64,000 nt of DNA from Halobellus clavatus. Lineage in GTDB: Archaea > Halobacteriota > Halobacteria > Halobacteriales > Haloferacaceae. Below the pieces are notes generated by a model, which saw only the letters and a list, made by a program, of their open reading frames with translations, ran no database searches and was not told the origin of the DNA. This document shows, piece by piece, positions 45,994 through 54,975 of this stretch. Position 1 is the first letter of the stretch; the number at the start of each line of letters is the position of its first letter. The stretch is from the NCBI RefSeq assembly GCF_900107195.1, contig NZ_FNPB01000008.1, positions 62,001-126,000 of the forward strand, written 5' to 3'. Position numbers and translations under genes: made by a program.

Positions 45994-46160
45994 CGGTCCG
46001 CACCCCCGTTGTCGACCACGGCGATACCTCGCTCGTCGCGTGTTGCCGCGTGCGGTCCGATCGTGCGGCCCGCCAGACGGCCGCCGAATACCTCGGACGC
46101 ACACTGCCGGCGGTCCGGCGTCGGAGTCGACTTCCCCGCGGCATACTCGTACCCGCTCAT
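45990..46160 (-). CDS. 56-residue frame translationally coupled to cheB
   Basis: An ATG at 46160 (minus strand) opens a 57-codon frame beginning MSGYEYAAGKSTPT. Its TGA shares two bases with the cheB GTG, forming a GTGA overlap. A TATA-like cttaagt (minus strand, 46192-46186) is about 26-32 nt upstream of the ATG, fitting a leaderless transcript. The product has no recognised motif. The sequence is not in the usual haloarchaeal cheB neighbourhood as I recall it. Alternatively cheB has its own leader and this is chance; the combination of TATA, ATG and overlap argues otherwise. Confidence 0.5.
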   Translation of the reverse strand: MSGYEYAAGKSTPTPDRRQCASEVFGGRLAGRTIGPHAATRDERGIAVVDNGGADR

Positions 46161-46232
46161 CTATACTTGCACTTCCGAATTGGGGGACTTAAGCACTCGC
46201 CGGCGAAAATCATCACTGATAATAGCGTGCGT

Positions 46233-46240
46233 ACATTTAT
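46233..46240 (+). promoter_or_regulatory. TATA box for cheW
   Basis: The sequence acatttat lies 57-64 nt before the cheW ATG, predicting a leader of about 30 nt rather than leaderless. Confidence 0.45.
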
Positions 46241-46296
46241 TGCCGACGTGTGCCCCGATTTGTGTAAGACCGACGGCCCCGGCCGTCGACCACCAT

Positions 46297-46782
46297 ATGT
46301 CCCAAGAACAAACTGCGGCGGCGGGCGCGTCCGCACCCACCGCCACCGACGACACCGACGCTACCGCCCGCAAGATGCAGGTCCTCGAGTTCGAACTGGG
46401 GGGCGAAACGTACTGTGTCGACATCGACTACGTCTCTGAAATCGTCGATCGGGGCTCGCTCACGGCGGTTCCGAACGCGCCCGAGTTCGTCGAAGGCGTG
46501 ATGGACCTCCGCGGCCGGACGACGTCGATCGTGAATCCGAAGACGCTCCTGAACGTCGAAGACACGGGCGAGGCCAGCCGGATCGTCATCTTCGACGCCA
46601 GCAAATTCAAAGACGATGCCGCCGTCGGGTGGCTCGTCGACGAAGTCGACCAGGTCGTCCGCGTCTCGATGGACGACGTCGAGGATCCGCCGATGGAGCG
46701 CGGGGAGTTCATCGAGGGAATCGTCCGCCGCGAGGAGGGGCTCGTGGTCTGGATCTCCCCGACGAGTACGACGTCGAACTGA
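46297..46782 (+). CDS. cheW: chemotaxis adaptor CheW
   Basis: A 161-residue CheW that couples transducers to CheA. LEFELGGETYCVDIDYVSEI, VPNAPEFVEGVMDLRGRTT and VGWLVDEVDQVVRV are the family signatures. The C terminus ends VVWISPTSTTSN. The ATG is preceded by a 30-nt region and it diverges from cheB. The upstream in-frame extension to 45712 covers cheB on the other strand and is rejected. Confidence 0.93.
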   Translation: MSQEQTAAAGASAPTATDDTDATARKMQVLEFELGGETYCVDIDYVSEIVDRGSLTAVPNAPEFVEGVMDLRGRTTSIVNPKTLLNVEDTGEASRIVIFDASKFKDDAAVGWLVDEVDQVVRVSMDDVEDPPMERGEFIEGIVRREEGLVVWISPTSTTSN

Positions 46783-46824
46783 TCGCTCTCGGTTCCACTG
46801 CGCGTCCGACGGTTCTCTCCGTTC

Positions 46825-48393
46825 TCATCGTATCGCACTACTGCGGTCCGCAGCGTTGCCGCGCACGATGAGCACCGCGACGGCAACGAGGCCGCTGGCG
46901 ACGACGAACGCGGCAGAGTAGCCGAATCCCTCGGCGACGGCACCGCCGAGCGCGCTCCCGATCCCGCCACCGAGGCTCCCGATCGCGGTGTACAGTCCCA
47001 GCGCTTCTGCCCGTCCCGTCTCGGTCGCGAACCGCGTCACTAACCCCGTCGCCGTCACCGCGACGACCGCCCACGAGACGCCGATCCCGACGAACAGCCC
47101 AGCGACGGCGACGAGACCGAACGGCGGCGCGACAGCCGCGCCGACGATGGCGACGATCGGAAAGCTTCCCGCGCGGAAGGCGAGTGCGCCGAGTTGGAGG
47201 CCCACGGCATCCCGCTCGGACGCCAAGACGCCGGCGCGGCCGTACGCGACGGCCGATGCCGCGGAGTTGATGATGAACAGCGCGAACACCTCGCCGGTCC
47301 CGTAGCCCGCGCTGACGAAGTACGCCGGGAGCGGGCCGAAGAACGCCGAGAATCCCGCGAAGAAGACCGTCGCCGCGAGCAGGTATCGACGGAGCGACGC
47401 CGGGAAGCGGTCACGGAACCCCTCCACGAGACCGTGCCAGCCCGCGCCCCGGCCGCCGAGGTCCCCGAGCGCCCAGTAGATGCGGACCGGTCCGAACGGG
47501 ATCCCGCGCGCGCTCCGGATCGGCCCCACGCCGGAGAGGCGGATCCGGCGGGACAGCCGCCGGAAACGCTGTTCGGACATCGTCGGGGCCTCTGGGTACC
47601 ACGCGAGAACGACGAGCACGCCCAGCGCGCCCGCGACGCCGCTGAAGACGAAGAACAGTCGCATCGCTGGGAGTGACGCGAGCCCGAAGCGTGGGCCTGC
47701 GGCGACCGACCAGGCACCGCCGGCCACGAGACCGGCGAGCCAGCCGTAGCCCTGGTAGTGGTTCAGGAGGCCGAAGCGACGGTTCCACTGGTCCGTCGCG
47801 TAGCCCTCGACGACGATGATGTTCAACACCGGGGCCGCGGCCGCGACGACGAACCACAGGACGGCGTTCGCCAGCAGGACCGTCCACGGCGACGTGAGGA
47901 ACGGCAACGAGAGCAGGACCCCCGTAGTGAGACCCAGTGCCACGAGGACGAACGGGCGTCGCTGACGCGTCCGCGCCACCAGCCGTCCCCAGAGGATCGC
48001 GCCCGGGACACCCGCGAAGGCGGCCGTTGCGGCGATCAGACTGACAACGAACGCGCCCGCCCCCAGATCGATCGCGTACAGGGGCACCGACAGCGACGCC
48101 GCACCGACCGCCGCGTACCCGAGCGCCCACCCGTAGAGCCACGCGTCCGTGCCGCTGGGGTCGGAGCCGTCGGTTCCGTGTCCCCCGTCCGGACCGCCGG
48201 ATGCGTGTCCCCCGTCCGGACCGCCGGATCCGCCGTCCTCGGTGGCATTCTCGGCCACCCGGCTCTCTGCAGCCCGCTCAGTCACTGGGTCGTCGTCGCC
48301 GTCGATCGCCTCGGCGTCCGGGTCGGTTCGGCGCTTCCCGGTCGTGACTTCCGGCAGCGGATCGCCCGACGACTCGGCCCCCCAATCGCTCAC
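46825..48393 (-). CDS. major facilitator superfamily transporter
   Basis: A 522-residue protein with an acidic ~85-residue N-terminal tail, including two GGPDGGH repeats, then about 12 hydrophobic segments in two halves. The WGRLVARTRQRRPFV loop after helix 2 is the MFS A-motif region. A central cytoplasmic loop is at about residues 270-320. Substrate unknown; haloarchaeal members of this kind are often annotated as drug or sugar exporters. Confidence 0.85.
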   Translation of the reverse strand: MSDWGAESSGDPLPEVTTGKRRTDPDAEAIDGDDDPVTERAAESRVAENATEDGGSGGPDGGHASGGPDGGHGTDGSDPSGTDAWLYGWALGYAAVGAASLSVPLYAIDLGAGAFVVSLIAATAAFAGVPGAILWGRLVARTRQRRPFVLVALGLTTGVLLSLPFLTSPWTVLLANAVLWFVVAAAAPVLNIIVVEGYATDQWNRRFGLLNHYQGYGWLAGLVAGGAWSVAAGPRFGLASLPAMRLFFVFSGVAGALGVLVVLAWYPEAPTMSEQRFRRLSRRIRLSGVGPIRSARGIPFGPVRIYWALGDLGGRGAGWHGLVEGFRDRFPASLRRYLLAATVFFAGFSAFFGPLPAYFVSAGYGTGEVFALFIINSAASAVAYGRAGVLASERDAVGLQLGALAFRAGSFPIVAIVGAAVAPPFGLVAVAGLFVGIGVSWAVVAVTATGLVTRFATETGRAEALGLYTAIGSLGGGIGSALGGAVAEGFGYSAAFVVASGLVAVAVLIVRGNAADRSSAIR

Positions 48394-48456
48394 GCTCCAC
48401 GCAACGGCAGGCCCCCGTATAGTAGTTAGCGCTCTCTATCGACTGTGGCGCTCCCG

Positions 48457-48762
48457 TTAGGCCTCCTCTGAGTCGACGTCCCGATCGAACTCGAAGAGCA
48501 GGTCGATCGCTGCGTGCTTGTCCAGGACTGTCCCACAGGCACGGCATCGGGTCAGGAGGCTCCGCTCGGCCGCCCACCTGTCGGCACGCAAGACGACTGC
48601 CGTCCCCCGCTGGCCGTAGTGACCGCCCGACGTCGAGACGTGATCGAAGTCTCCGCCACCACAGACCGGACAGGGCTCCCGCAGGTCGCGCCAGTCCGCC
48701 CGCCGGATAGCAGTGATCGGGAACGACCCGTCTCCGGTCTCGACGCGAAAGGTTCGCTCCAT
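48457..48762 (-). CDS. zinc-ribbon-containing haloarchaeal protein
   Basis: A 101-residue protein with CPVCGGGDF at about 31-39 and CRACG at about 74-78, a four-cysteine zinc site. Histidines in HVSTSGGHYGQRG lie between. The start at 48762 agrees with a conserved MERTFRVETGDG opening. No named family is recalled. It lies between the MFS gene and the nuclease-like gene on the same strand, 24 bp from the latter. Confidence 0.7.
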   Translation of the reverse strand: MERTFRVETGDGSFPITAIRRADWRDLREPCPVCGGGDFDHVSTSGGHYGQRGTAVVLRADRWAAERSLLTRCRACGTVLDKHAAIDLLFEFDRDVDSEEA

Positions 48763-48786
48763 CGACCGGTCTGGCCTCGTGCTCCC

Positions 48787-50028
48787 CTAAGAACGTTCGG
48801 CCGATCCGGGCCCCACCGGATGTTCGAGCGCCCAGGGGTCGTCGAGCGCGGCCGCCTTGTCGTCGGTCCCCCGCGCAGTCAGGAGGCCGACGTGATACAG
48901 TTGCGCTTTGTACTGGAAGTGCAGTCCCGACTTGTAGACGGCTGGCCGGTCGAGTGCGTCCCGGCGGAGGGTCCCGTCGCGGGCGAGCACGTCGTCGCGG
49001 CCGTCGGCGGTGAAGAAGACCTCCACGGCCAGCGGTCGGTTAATACGACAGGCCGCGGTCGCGACGGTCGGCAGCGTCGCCGGGCGGACACCGTCCTCGT
49101 GAAGGGATTCGAGGGCGTCGACGATGAGCCGTGTCGGTTCGTACTGCATCGTCACGCTCCGCGCCAGTTGCGCCCAGCGCGGCGCGAGTTCGGTGAAGCG
49201 CGTCGACTTCCCGGTCCACTCGTCGAACGCCGAGAGCGCCGCCTCGACGCTTCCGTGTCGCGAGCGGGCGAATCTGACGACCTCGCTCCCGAGGTGCGTG
49301 AGTCGCTCTCGGGCTCCGTCCTCGACGAGTCCGAGGAGGATCGCCCCCCGGCGGCCATCCGCAGTGAGGCGGATGACGTGCTCTTCGTACGTCGCCGCCG
49401 TGTCGCCCTCGGCGGCGAGCGCGAGCGCGTACCCGAGGTAGTTCTTCGGGTGATTCACCGGAAAACTGCCGTCGGTCAGCCGGTGGGTTCGCGCCTGGAA
49501 CCGAACCGCCTCGACGCCCGTGGAGAACGCCCCTGCTCCGGTCACGCGCGGCGGTTCAATCACCGTGGCTGCGTCGGTGCCCGCGACGCCGACGACTCCG
49601 ACGTTCAGTTCCCGCGCGAGCGACCGCGTCGTCTCGGTAACGCTGTCGGCGGGGGCGGCCACGTAGCCGAGGTTCACCTCCGAGAGTCGCGAGTGGGCCT
49701 GCTCGATGCCGCGCGCCACGTCGACCGAACCCGTCTTCGACCGGCCCTTGGCTTCGACCGCCACGACGGGCGCGCTCGCGGCCGCCGCGTCCAGGACTTC
49801 GCCCGCGGGCAGGCCGACCCCGAGGAGGTCCGGTTCGCCGGAGTGGAGGCGGATCGCGTTGTACGGACGGAGCCGCTCGCGGATCCCGTCGGGGACGGAC
49901 CAGCCACCCCACGAGTCGACGGTGAACTGCGTCTCCGTGACGGCGTACCGGTCGTCCCGTTCGGCGATGTCGGGGTAGAGCGCGTCTTTCGCCGCGGCGA
50001 GCACCGCGGGCTCTGCGAGCGTCGCCAT
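48787..50028 (-). CDS. restriction-endonuclease-fold-like haloarchaeal protein
   Basis: A 413-residue protein. EPDLLGVGLPAGEVL, a gap, then APVVAVEAKGRSKTG gives an Asp and a Glu-Ala-Lys, the PD-(D/E)XK nuclease core. The C-terminal half is helical. I do not know a named family. The start at 50028 (MATLAEPAVL) is supported by a TATA-like cacttaag (minus strand, 50060-50051); an upstream extension exists. It is divergent from thyA. Confidence 0.7.
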   Translation of the reverse strand: MATLAEPAVLAAAKDALYPDIAERDDRYAVTETQFTVDSWGGWSVPDGIRERLRPYNAIRLHSGEPDLLGVGLPAGEVLDAAAASAPVVAVEAKGRSKTGSVDVARGIEQAHSRLSEVNLGYVAAPADSVTETTRSLARELNVGVVGVAGTDAATVIEPPRVTGAGAFSTGVEAVRFQARTHRLTDGSFPVNHPKNYLGYALALAAEGDTAATYEEHVIRLTADGRRGAILLGLVEDGARERLTHLGSEVVRFARSRHGSVEAALSAFDEWTGKSTRFTELAPRWAQLARSVTMQYEPTRLIVDALESLHEDGVRPATLPTVATAACRINRPLAVEVFFTADGRDDVLARDGTLRRDALDRPAVYKSGLHFQYKAQLYHVGLLTARGTDDKAAALDDPWALEHPVGPGSAERS

Positions 50029-50132
50029 CGGCGAGGCATTCTGCACGCGGTCACTTAAGTGTCGGACGACGGGCACCGGCGACCCAAACAACCAATACGA
50101 CACGTGCGCCACCATAGGACATCCGGTTCACT

Positions 50133-51131
50133 ATGCGACAGTATCTCGATCTCGTCACTGACGTCCTCGAAGACGGGCGGCACAAGCCGAACCGTACCGG
50201 CGTGGACACCGTCTCGGCGTTCAGCCGGCACTACCGCGTCGATCTCTCGGAGGGCTTCCCGCTGCTCACGACCAAAGACCTCTCGGGCCCGCGATGGAAC
50301 TCGCTGATCCACGAGTTCGTCTGGTATCTCTCGGGCGAGGAACACATCCGGACGCTCCGCGAGGAGACGGGGATCTGGGACGCCTGGGCCGACGAGGAGG
50401 GCCACCTCGACACCGCCTACGGCCGCTTCTGGCGTCGATTTCCCGTCCCCGAGGCGGGCCTCCCGGGCGAGTCCTGGCCCGAAGCCGACCACCGCTGGAT
50501 GAACGAGGAAGGAACGTTCGATCAGATCGCGTACGCGCTCGATATGCTCCGGGAGAACCCCAACTCCCGACGGATCGTCGTCAACGCGTGGCACCCCGCC
50601 AACGCGGCGGTCTCGACGCTCCCGCCGTGTCACTACACCTTCGTCCTCAACGTTCAAGGAGACACGTTGAACGTCCATCTGCACCAGCGCTCCGGCGACG
50701 TCGCGCTCGGAATCCCGTTCAATATCGCGGCGTACTCGCTGCTCGCGACGGCAATCGCTCAGCGGACCGGCTTCGAGGTCGCTGAGTTCGCGCACAGCGT
50801 CGTCGACGCCCACATCTACTGCGGCGCGGGCGAGCGAGGCGCGTGGTACGCCGACAACCTCGGCGAACTCCAGTCGCGCCTCGCAGCCGTCGAATCCCGG
50901 AGCGAGTACCGCGACGTCCGCGAGTGGCTCGAGGACACCGCGCCGCCGGAGGCCGATGGCGAGGAGCGCTACGATCACGTGCCAGGGCTCCTCGAACAGT
51001 GTGCCCGGGAACCGCGTGACCGGCCCGAGATCGACGTCGCGGACGTGCCCCTCGACGAACTCACCTACGAGGACGTGGAACTCTCCGGGTACGACCCCGC
51101 GCCCGGAATCCGCTTCGCGGTGGCAGAATGA
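50133..51131 (+). CDS. thyA: thymidylate synthase
   Basis: A 332-residue ThyA-type enzyme that converts dUMP to dTMP using methylene-tetrahydrofolate. The catalytic Cys lies in STLPPCHYTF, and RRIVVNAWHP and QRSGDVALGIPFN are conserved. It is longer than E. coli ThyA (264 residues) because of an acidic region at about 90-125 and a C-terminal extension. The dihydrofolate reductase gene follows 70 bp later, so the two form a folate-cycle unit. Confidence 0.95.
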   Translation: MRQYLDLVTDVLEDGRHKPNRTGVDTVSAFSRHYRVDLSEGFPLLTTKDLSGPRWNSLIHEFVWYLSGEEHIRTLREETGIWDAWADEEGHLDTAYGRFWRRFPVPEAGLPGESWPEADHRWMNEEGTFDQIAYALDMLRENPNSRRIVVNAWHPANAAVSTLPPCHYTFVLNVQGDTLNVHLHQRSGDVALGIPFNIAAYSLLATAIAQRTGFEVAEFAHSVVDAHIYCGAGERGAWYADNLGELQSRLAAVESRSEYRDVREWLEDTAPPEADGEERYDHVPGLLEQCAREPRDRPEIDVADVPLDELTYEDVELSGYDPAPGIRFAVAE

Positions 51132-51201
51132 CGGCCACAGCGCGGCGTCCTGCTCGGCGTACGAGCGGCGAGCCACGACGTCGGCAGCCGATGGGGTCGA
51201 T

Positions 51202-51756
51202 ATGACCGAGCACGACGACGACGAGTCGGACGCCGCTATCGACTCGCCGACCGACATCGACATCGTGTTGATCGCTGCAGTCGCGGCGAACCGCGTCATC
51301 GGCCGCGATGGGGAGATGCCGTGGCACCTCCCAGCAGACCTCAAGCACTTCAAGCAGACGACGACGGATCACCCCGTGATCCTCGGACGGAAGACCTACG
51401 AGACCGTCGTGGCGGGACTCGGCGAACCGTTCCCCGAGCGGACGAGCGTCGTCCTCACCTCGCAGTCGCTCGACCTTCCGGAGTCGGCCGTCGTCGCCAA
51501 CTCGATCGAGGAGGCACTCGAACTGGCCCGCGACGATGCCGCCGAACGTGGCGTCGACACCGTCTACGTCGCGGGCGGCGGGCGGATCTACGAGCAGTTC
51601 CTCCAGCGGGCGAGTCGGCTCGTGCTCACCGAGATTAACGAAGCGCACGACGGTGACACGCGCTTTCCCGCCTGGGACGACGCGGCGTGGACAGAGGTCG
51701 AGCGGGACGAGCGCGACGGGTTCGACTTCGTGACCTACGAACGCGTCGACGAGTGA
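51202..51756 (+). CDS. folA: dihydrofolate reductase
   Basis: A 184-residue NADPH-dependent DHFR. GRDGEMPWHLPADLKHFK, ILGRKTYET and VYVAGGGRIYEQFL are conserved; the start at 51202 follows an acidic 18-residue lead. It regenerates tetrahydrofolate used up by ThyA just upstream. An in-frame extension to 50956 overlaps thyA in another frame and is rejected. Confidence 0.93.
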   Translation: MTEHDDDESDAAIDSPTDIDIVLIAAVAANRVIGRDGEMPWHLPADLKHFKQTTTDHPVILGRKTYETVVAGLGEPFPERTSVVLTSQSLDLPESAVVANSIEEALELARDDAAERGVDTVYVAGGGRIYEQFLQRASRLVLTEINEAHDGDTRFPAWDDAAWTEVERDERDGFDFVTYERVDE

Positions 51757-51779
51757 CGCGAACGGGAAGTTTCCGTGCC

Positions 51780-51787
51780 AAAATTTA
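51780..51787 (+). promoter_or_regulatory. TATA box for the HVO_2922-type gene
   Basis: The sequence aaaattta is 27-34 nt upstream of the ATG at 51814, a leaderless arrangement. Confidence 0.65.
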
Positions 51788-51813
51788 CCACACCCCCCTG
51801 CGAACGCTTGCGT

Positions 51814-51999
51814 ATGTCCGCAACGTTCGAGCTGTTCGAAGACAAGTCGGGGCAGTACCGCTGGCGACTAGTCCACTCCAACGGCAACATCATCGCCGAC
51901 GGCGGCGAAGGCTACGCGACGAAACAGAAGGCCAAGCAGGGCATCGAGAGCGTCAAGGATAACGCGCACGACGCGGACGTGGTCGAAGTCGACGGGTGA
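51814..51999 (+). CDS. HVO_2922-family small protein (YegP/DUF1508-like)
   Basis: A 61-residue protein with FELFEDKSGQYRWRLVHSNG then GYATKQKAKQGIESVK, the DUF1508 double-strand/helix unit, present once. Bacterial YegP has two copies. HVO_2922 of Haloferax is a dimer of one unit. The function is unknown. The start at 51814 is supported by the TATA element; an in-frame upstream codon lies inside the promoter. Confidence 0.82.
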   Translation: MSATFELFEDKSGQYRWRLVHSNGNIIADGGEGYATKQKAKQGIESVKDNAHDADVVEVDG

Positions 52000-52068
52000 G
52001 CATCTCGACGGGTGAGCATCCGACCGGGGGTCGCTCTCGGTTCCGGTAATATCGTGTGACGCTGGTGG

Positions 52069-52076
52069 CTTTATCC
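52069..52076 (+). promoter_or_regulatory. TATA box for psmA
   Basis: The sequence ctttatcc lies 25-32 nt before the ATG at 52101. Confidence 0.55.
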
Positions 52077-52100
52077 GTCCCCGGCCCGGAGTAGGGATAG

Positions 52101-52850
52101 ATGAACCGAAACGACCAGCAGGCGTACGACCGCGGGACGTCGCTCTTCTCCCCGGACGGACGCATCTATCAGGTCGAGTACGCACGCGAAGCCGTCAACC
52201 GCGGCGCACCGAGTCTCGGCGTCCGGACGAACGACGGCGTCGTCCTCGCCGCTCAGCGCCGGACGAGTTCCCCGCTGATGGAGGGTGATAGCATCGAAAA
52301 GTTGCACAAACTCGACGATTATCTCGGGGCCGCCTCGGCCGGGCACGTCGCCGACGCTCGTCGACTCATCGACGGCGCACGGACGGCCGCACAGCGCAAC
52401 CGCCTGCGGTACGGTGAACCGCTGGGCGTCGAGACGCTCACCAAAGACCTCTCTGACGAGATCCAGGAGACGACTCAGGTGGGAGGAACCAGACCCTTCG
52501 GAGCGGCGCTCCTCGTCGCCGGGCTGGACGGCGACGATCCCGATGCCGACCCGCGACTCTTCCAGACCGACCCGTCGGGCGCACCGCAGGAGTGGCGCGC
52601 CGTCGCCATCGGCTCCGGCCGCGACGACATCCAGGAGTTCCTCGAAGACAACTGGACGGACGATCTCACGCTGGACGACGGGGTCTCGATCGCCATCCGT
52701 GGGCTGCTGGAGTCAGAGGCCGAACTCGACGCCGACAGCATCAGCGTCGCGACCATCACGACCGAGGGCTACGAAGTCGTTTCCGAGGACGAGATCGACG
52801 CGGTCGTCGACGAACACGCGCCCGAGGATAGCGACGACGACGACGAATAA
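52101..52850 (+). CDS. psmA: proteasome alpha subunit
   Basis: A 249-residue 20S proteasome alpha subunit. The N-terminal gate signature YDRGTSLFSPDGRIYQVEYA and EAVNRGAPSLGVR are clear. It has no N-terminal catalytic threonine, as expected for the alpha type; seven form each outer ring and bind the AAA unfoldase. The acidic C terminus (DDDDE) is haloarchaeal; the HbYX motif is on the ATPase side. No beta subunit is in this window. Confidence 0.93.
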   Translation: MNRNDQQAYDRGTSLFSPDGRIYQVEYAREAVNRGAPSLGVRTNDGVVLAAQRRTSSPLMEGDSIEKLHKLDDYLGAASAGHVADARRLIDGARTAAQRNRLRYGEPLGVETLTKDLSDEIQETTQVGGTRPFGAALLVAGLDGDDPDADPRLFQTDPSGAPQEWRAVAIGSGRDDIQEFLEDNWTDDLTLDDGVSIAIRGLLESEAELDADSISVATITTEGYEVVSEDEIDAVVDEHAPEDSDDDDE

Positions 52851-52910
52851 CCGCCGTCTCAGGGCTCACGAGCCGGGGGCCTCCGTACGCTACACCACCG
52901 CACGGCGCTG

Positions 52911-52930
52911 GTAAAACGGAACCGTTTTAC
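52911..52930. promoter_or_regulatory. perfect palindrome overlapping the tRNA promoter
   Basis: The sequence gtaaaacgg-aa-ccgttttac is a 9+2+9 inverted repeat. Its right half overlaps the likely TATA (ttttacac, 52925-52932) about 30 nt upstream of the tRNA gene. It could be a BRE/TATA symmetric element, or an operator. Confidence 0.5.
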
Positions 52931-52961
52931 ACATCCCGGCGATATCCAGAAGTGCGAGATA

Positions 52962-53036
52962 GCTCCGTTGGTGTAGTCCGGCCAATCATCTTGCCCTCTC
53001 ACGGCAAGGACCAGGGTTCGAATCCCTGACGGAGCA
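52962..53036 (+). tRNA. trnE: tRNA-Glu (CTC)
   Basis: The acceptor stem gctccgt (52962-52968) pairs with acggagc (53029-53035) with discriminator A at 53036. The anticodon stem is ttgcc/ggcaa and the seven-base loop ctctcac gives anticodon CTC, reading GAG. The T arm is ccagg-gttcgaat-ccctg. No intron is seen and the CCA tail is not encoded. A T-run at 53040-53045 follows and could end transcription. Confidence 0.93.
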
Positions 53037-53039
53037 CTC

Positions 53040-53046
53040 TTTTTCC
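53040..53046 (+). terminator. T-rich terminator after the tRNA
   Basis: A run of five T with pyrimidines around it follows the tRNA directly, the usual simple archaeal termination signal. Confidence 0.5.
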
Positions 53047-53204
53047 GTCGCCGTCCGGTGGTTTTTCCCAGTGAATCAGAGGTATATCCATCGGTGAGTT
53101 CGAGAAATCCGACGCAGACATCAGATGGGTATAGGCAGCTCCGATAGCTCCTTTCGCTTCAGTACCACTCGGAGAGTCCCCCGTAGCACGGTGCTTTGCT
53201 CAAC

Positions 53205-53275
53205 TATAATGAAATTTCTATAATATTTTATTTGATAATTTCAACTAAAAGATTATACTGCAGATGAAAGTACTC
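53205..53275. other. AT-rich leader of the hemAT gene
   Basis: About 70 bp with runs such as taatattttatttgataat, far lower in GC than anything else in the window. It ends with TATA-like gattatac at 53251-53258, 23-30 nt before the ATG at 53281. The 244-bp gap also holds the tRNA terminator and no other gene. Confidence 0.7.
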
Positions 53276-53280
53276 TCTGT

Positions 53281-54975
53281 ATGGCCAAAGCAGCGTATGG
53301 GAGAGAGGACTTCGGACAAGGTGGCCTGAACAAGCAATTAGACGTAGACTCACTGCTCGAGCAGATCGATCTCGACCGAGACGAGATCGCCTGGCGAAAG
53401 GACTTCATCGACTTCGACGAGGACGACGAGCGCCGCCTGCAGCAGTACGAAGGCGTGTTCCGGGAACACGCTGACCAGGTCGCCGAAGACTTCTACGACA
53501 ACCTCACCGACTACGACCAAACGCTCGAAGTTATTGGCCGATCAGAAAAGAGCGTCGAGCAACTCGGGCGCACGCAGTCCGCCTACCTGGTAACGCTCGT
53601 GAGCGGGGACTACGGGATGGAGTACTTCCGTGATCGGGCTCGCATTGGCAAGATCCACGATATTCTGGAGATGCCGATGAAGCACTATCTCGGCCAGTAT
53701 GGCGTCTATTACGAGCTGATTCTCCCACTCATCGGTGATCATCTCACCGAGACGCTTACCGACCGGCTGGGCGGCACCGAAACACAGAGTGAAACGGAAG
53801 CCATCATCGAAGAAACGGTCGGTGACACGATTCAGGACCTCCTCTCGATTCTTCGCATCATCAATCTCGATATGCAGGTCGTCACGGACACGTACATTCA
53901 TTCCTACAGTCAGAAGCTCGCAGACGAAATCGAGCGCAACGAACGACTGATGGCCAACGTGCAGAGAGAGGTCCAGGATCCGGTCGAAGACCTGCGGACG
54001 ATCTCTGCGGACGTTTCGGACAGTGCCGAGGATATCTCTGCGACGGCTAACACGCAGGTCGAACAGATGGACGAAATCGCATCTGAGGTGGCGAACCTCT
54101 CGGCGACGATCGAAGAGATTGCCTCGACGGCCGATCAGGTCGAAAACACGAGCGATCGCGCCGAAGAACTCGCGCAAGATGGCAAAGTAGCCGCCGACGA
54201 CGCGGCAGAGACGATGACCGATATCGGCGATGCCGCCCAGACAACTCGCGAGGATATGCACCAGTTACAGGATGGTATCGAAGAGATCGACGAATTTGCC
54301 GTCGCTATCAACGATATCGCTTCACAGACGAACATCCTCGCGCTGAATGCACAGATCGAAGCCGCCCGCGTTGGTGAGGCTGGCGAGGGATTCGCCGTCG
54401 TGGCGGAGGAGGTGAAGAGCCTGGCTGAAAAGTCTCAAAACCGCGCTGATGACGTCGAAGAGCGCGTTGCAACGGTCAAGGACGACACCGAACAGACCGT
54501 CGAGAGTCTCGCCGAGATGACCGAGCAGGTCGACCAGGGGATCGACCAGGCCCAGGACGCGATGGCCAAGTTGGTCGACATCGCCGAAGCAATTTCGGAG
54601 ACCGCCAACGGCATCGGCGAAGTGTCCAATGCGACCGACGACCAGGCGGCAAGCAGTGAGGAAATCGCTTCGATGGTCGACGAAATCGTGGGCCAGACCG
54701 AGAGCGTGGCTGCAGAGATTGACGACTTAGCCGCGGCAAATCAACAGCAGGCGACGATGGTCAACGAGATCCAGACCACCATAGATACGCTGACAGATAG
54801 CACCACGGCGACCGACGGTGGACAGGAGAGCAGCGGAGGCGAGGCATCGGCTGGTTCGGTGTCAATCCCGGATGATCTGCCCGAGGGAATCCCCGACTTC
54901 GTCGTCGAATCACTCCCCGAGGAGACACTCCGGAAGATCGCTCGCGGTGAACTCGACGCGACCGACGTCCGCTGA
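53281..54975 (+). CDS. hemAT: globin-coupled methyl-accepting transducer (HemAT)
   Basis: A 564-residue soluble transducer. The first ~200 residues are a protoglobin domain with the proximal heme-binding His126 in [20 protein letters not shown], so it likely senses oxygen. A coiled coil follows, and the signalling tip is [20 protein letters not shown] (about residues 343-362) followed by [20 protein letters not shown]. Methylation helices flank it. It has no membrane segments. CheA, CheW, CheR and CheB are encoded 7-12 kb away. Codon use is less GC-rich than the neighbours, possible transfer. Confidence 0.92.
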   Translation: MAKAAYGREDFGQGGLNKQLDVDSLLEQIDLDRDEIAWRKDFIDFDEDDERRLQQYEGVFREHADQVAEDFYDNLTDYDQTLEVIGRSEKSVEQLGRTQSAYLVTLVSGDYGMEYFRDRARIGKIHDILEMPMKHYLGQYGVYYELILPLIGDHLTETLTDRLGGTETQSETEAIIEETVGDTIQDLLSILRIINLDMQVVTDTYIHSYSQKLADEIERNERLMANVQREVQDPVEDLRTISADVSDSAEDISATANTQVEQMDEIASEVANLSATIEEIASTADQVENTSDRAEELAQDGKVAADDAAETMTDIGDAAQTTREDMHQLQDGIEEIDEFAVAINDIASQTNILALNAQIEAARVGEAGEGFAVVAEEVKSLAEKSQNRADDVEERVATVKDDTEQTVESLAEMTEQVDQGIDQAQDAMAKLVDIAEAISETANGIGEVSNATDDQAASSEEIASMVDEIVGQTESVAAEIDDLAAANQQQATMVNEIQTTIDTLTDSTTATDGGQESSGGEASAGSVSIPDDLPEGIPDFVVESLPEETLRKIARGELDATDVR

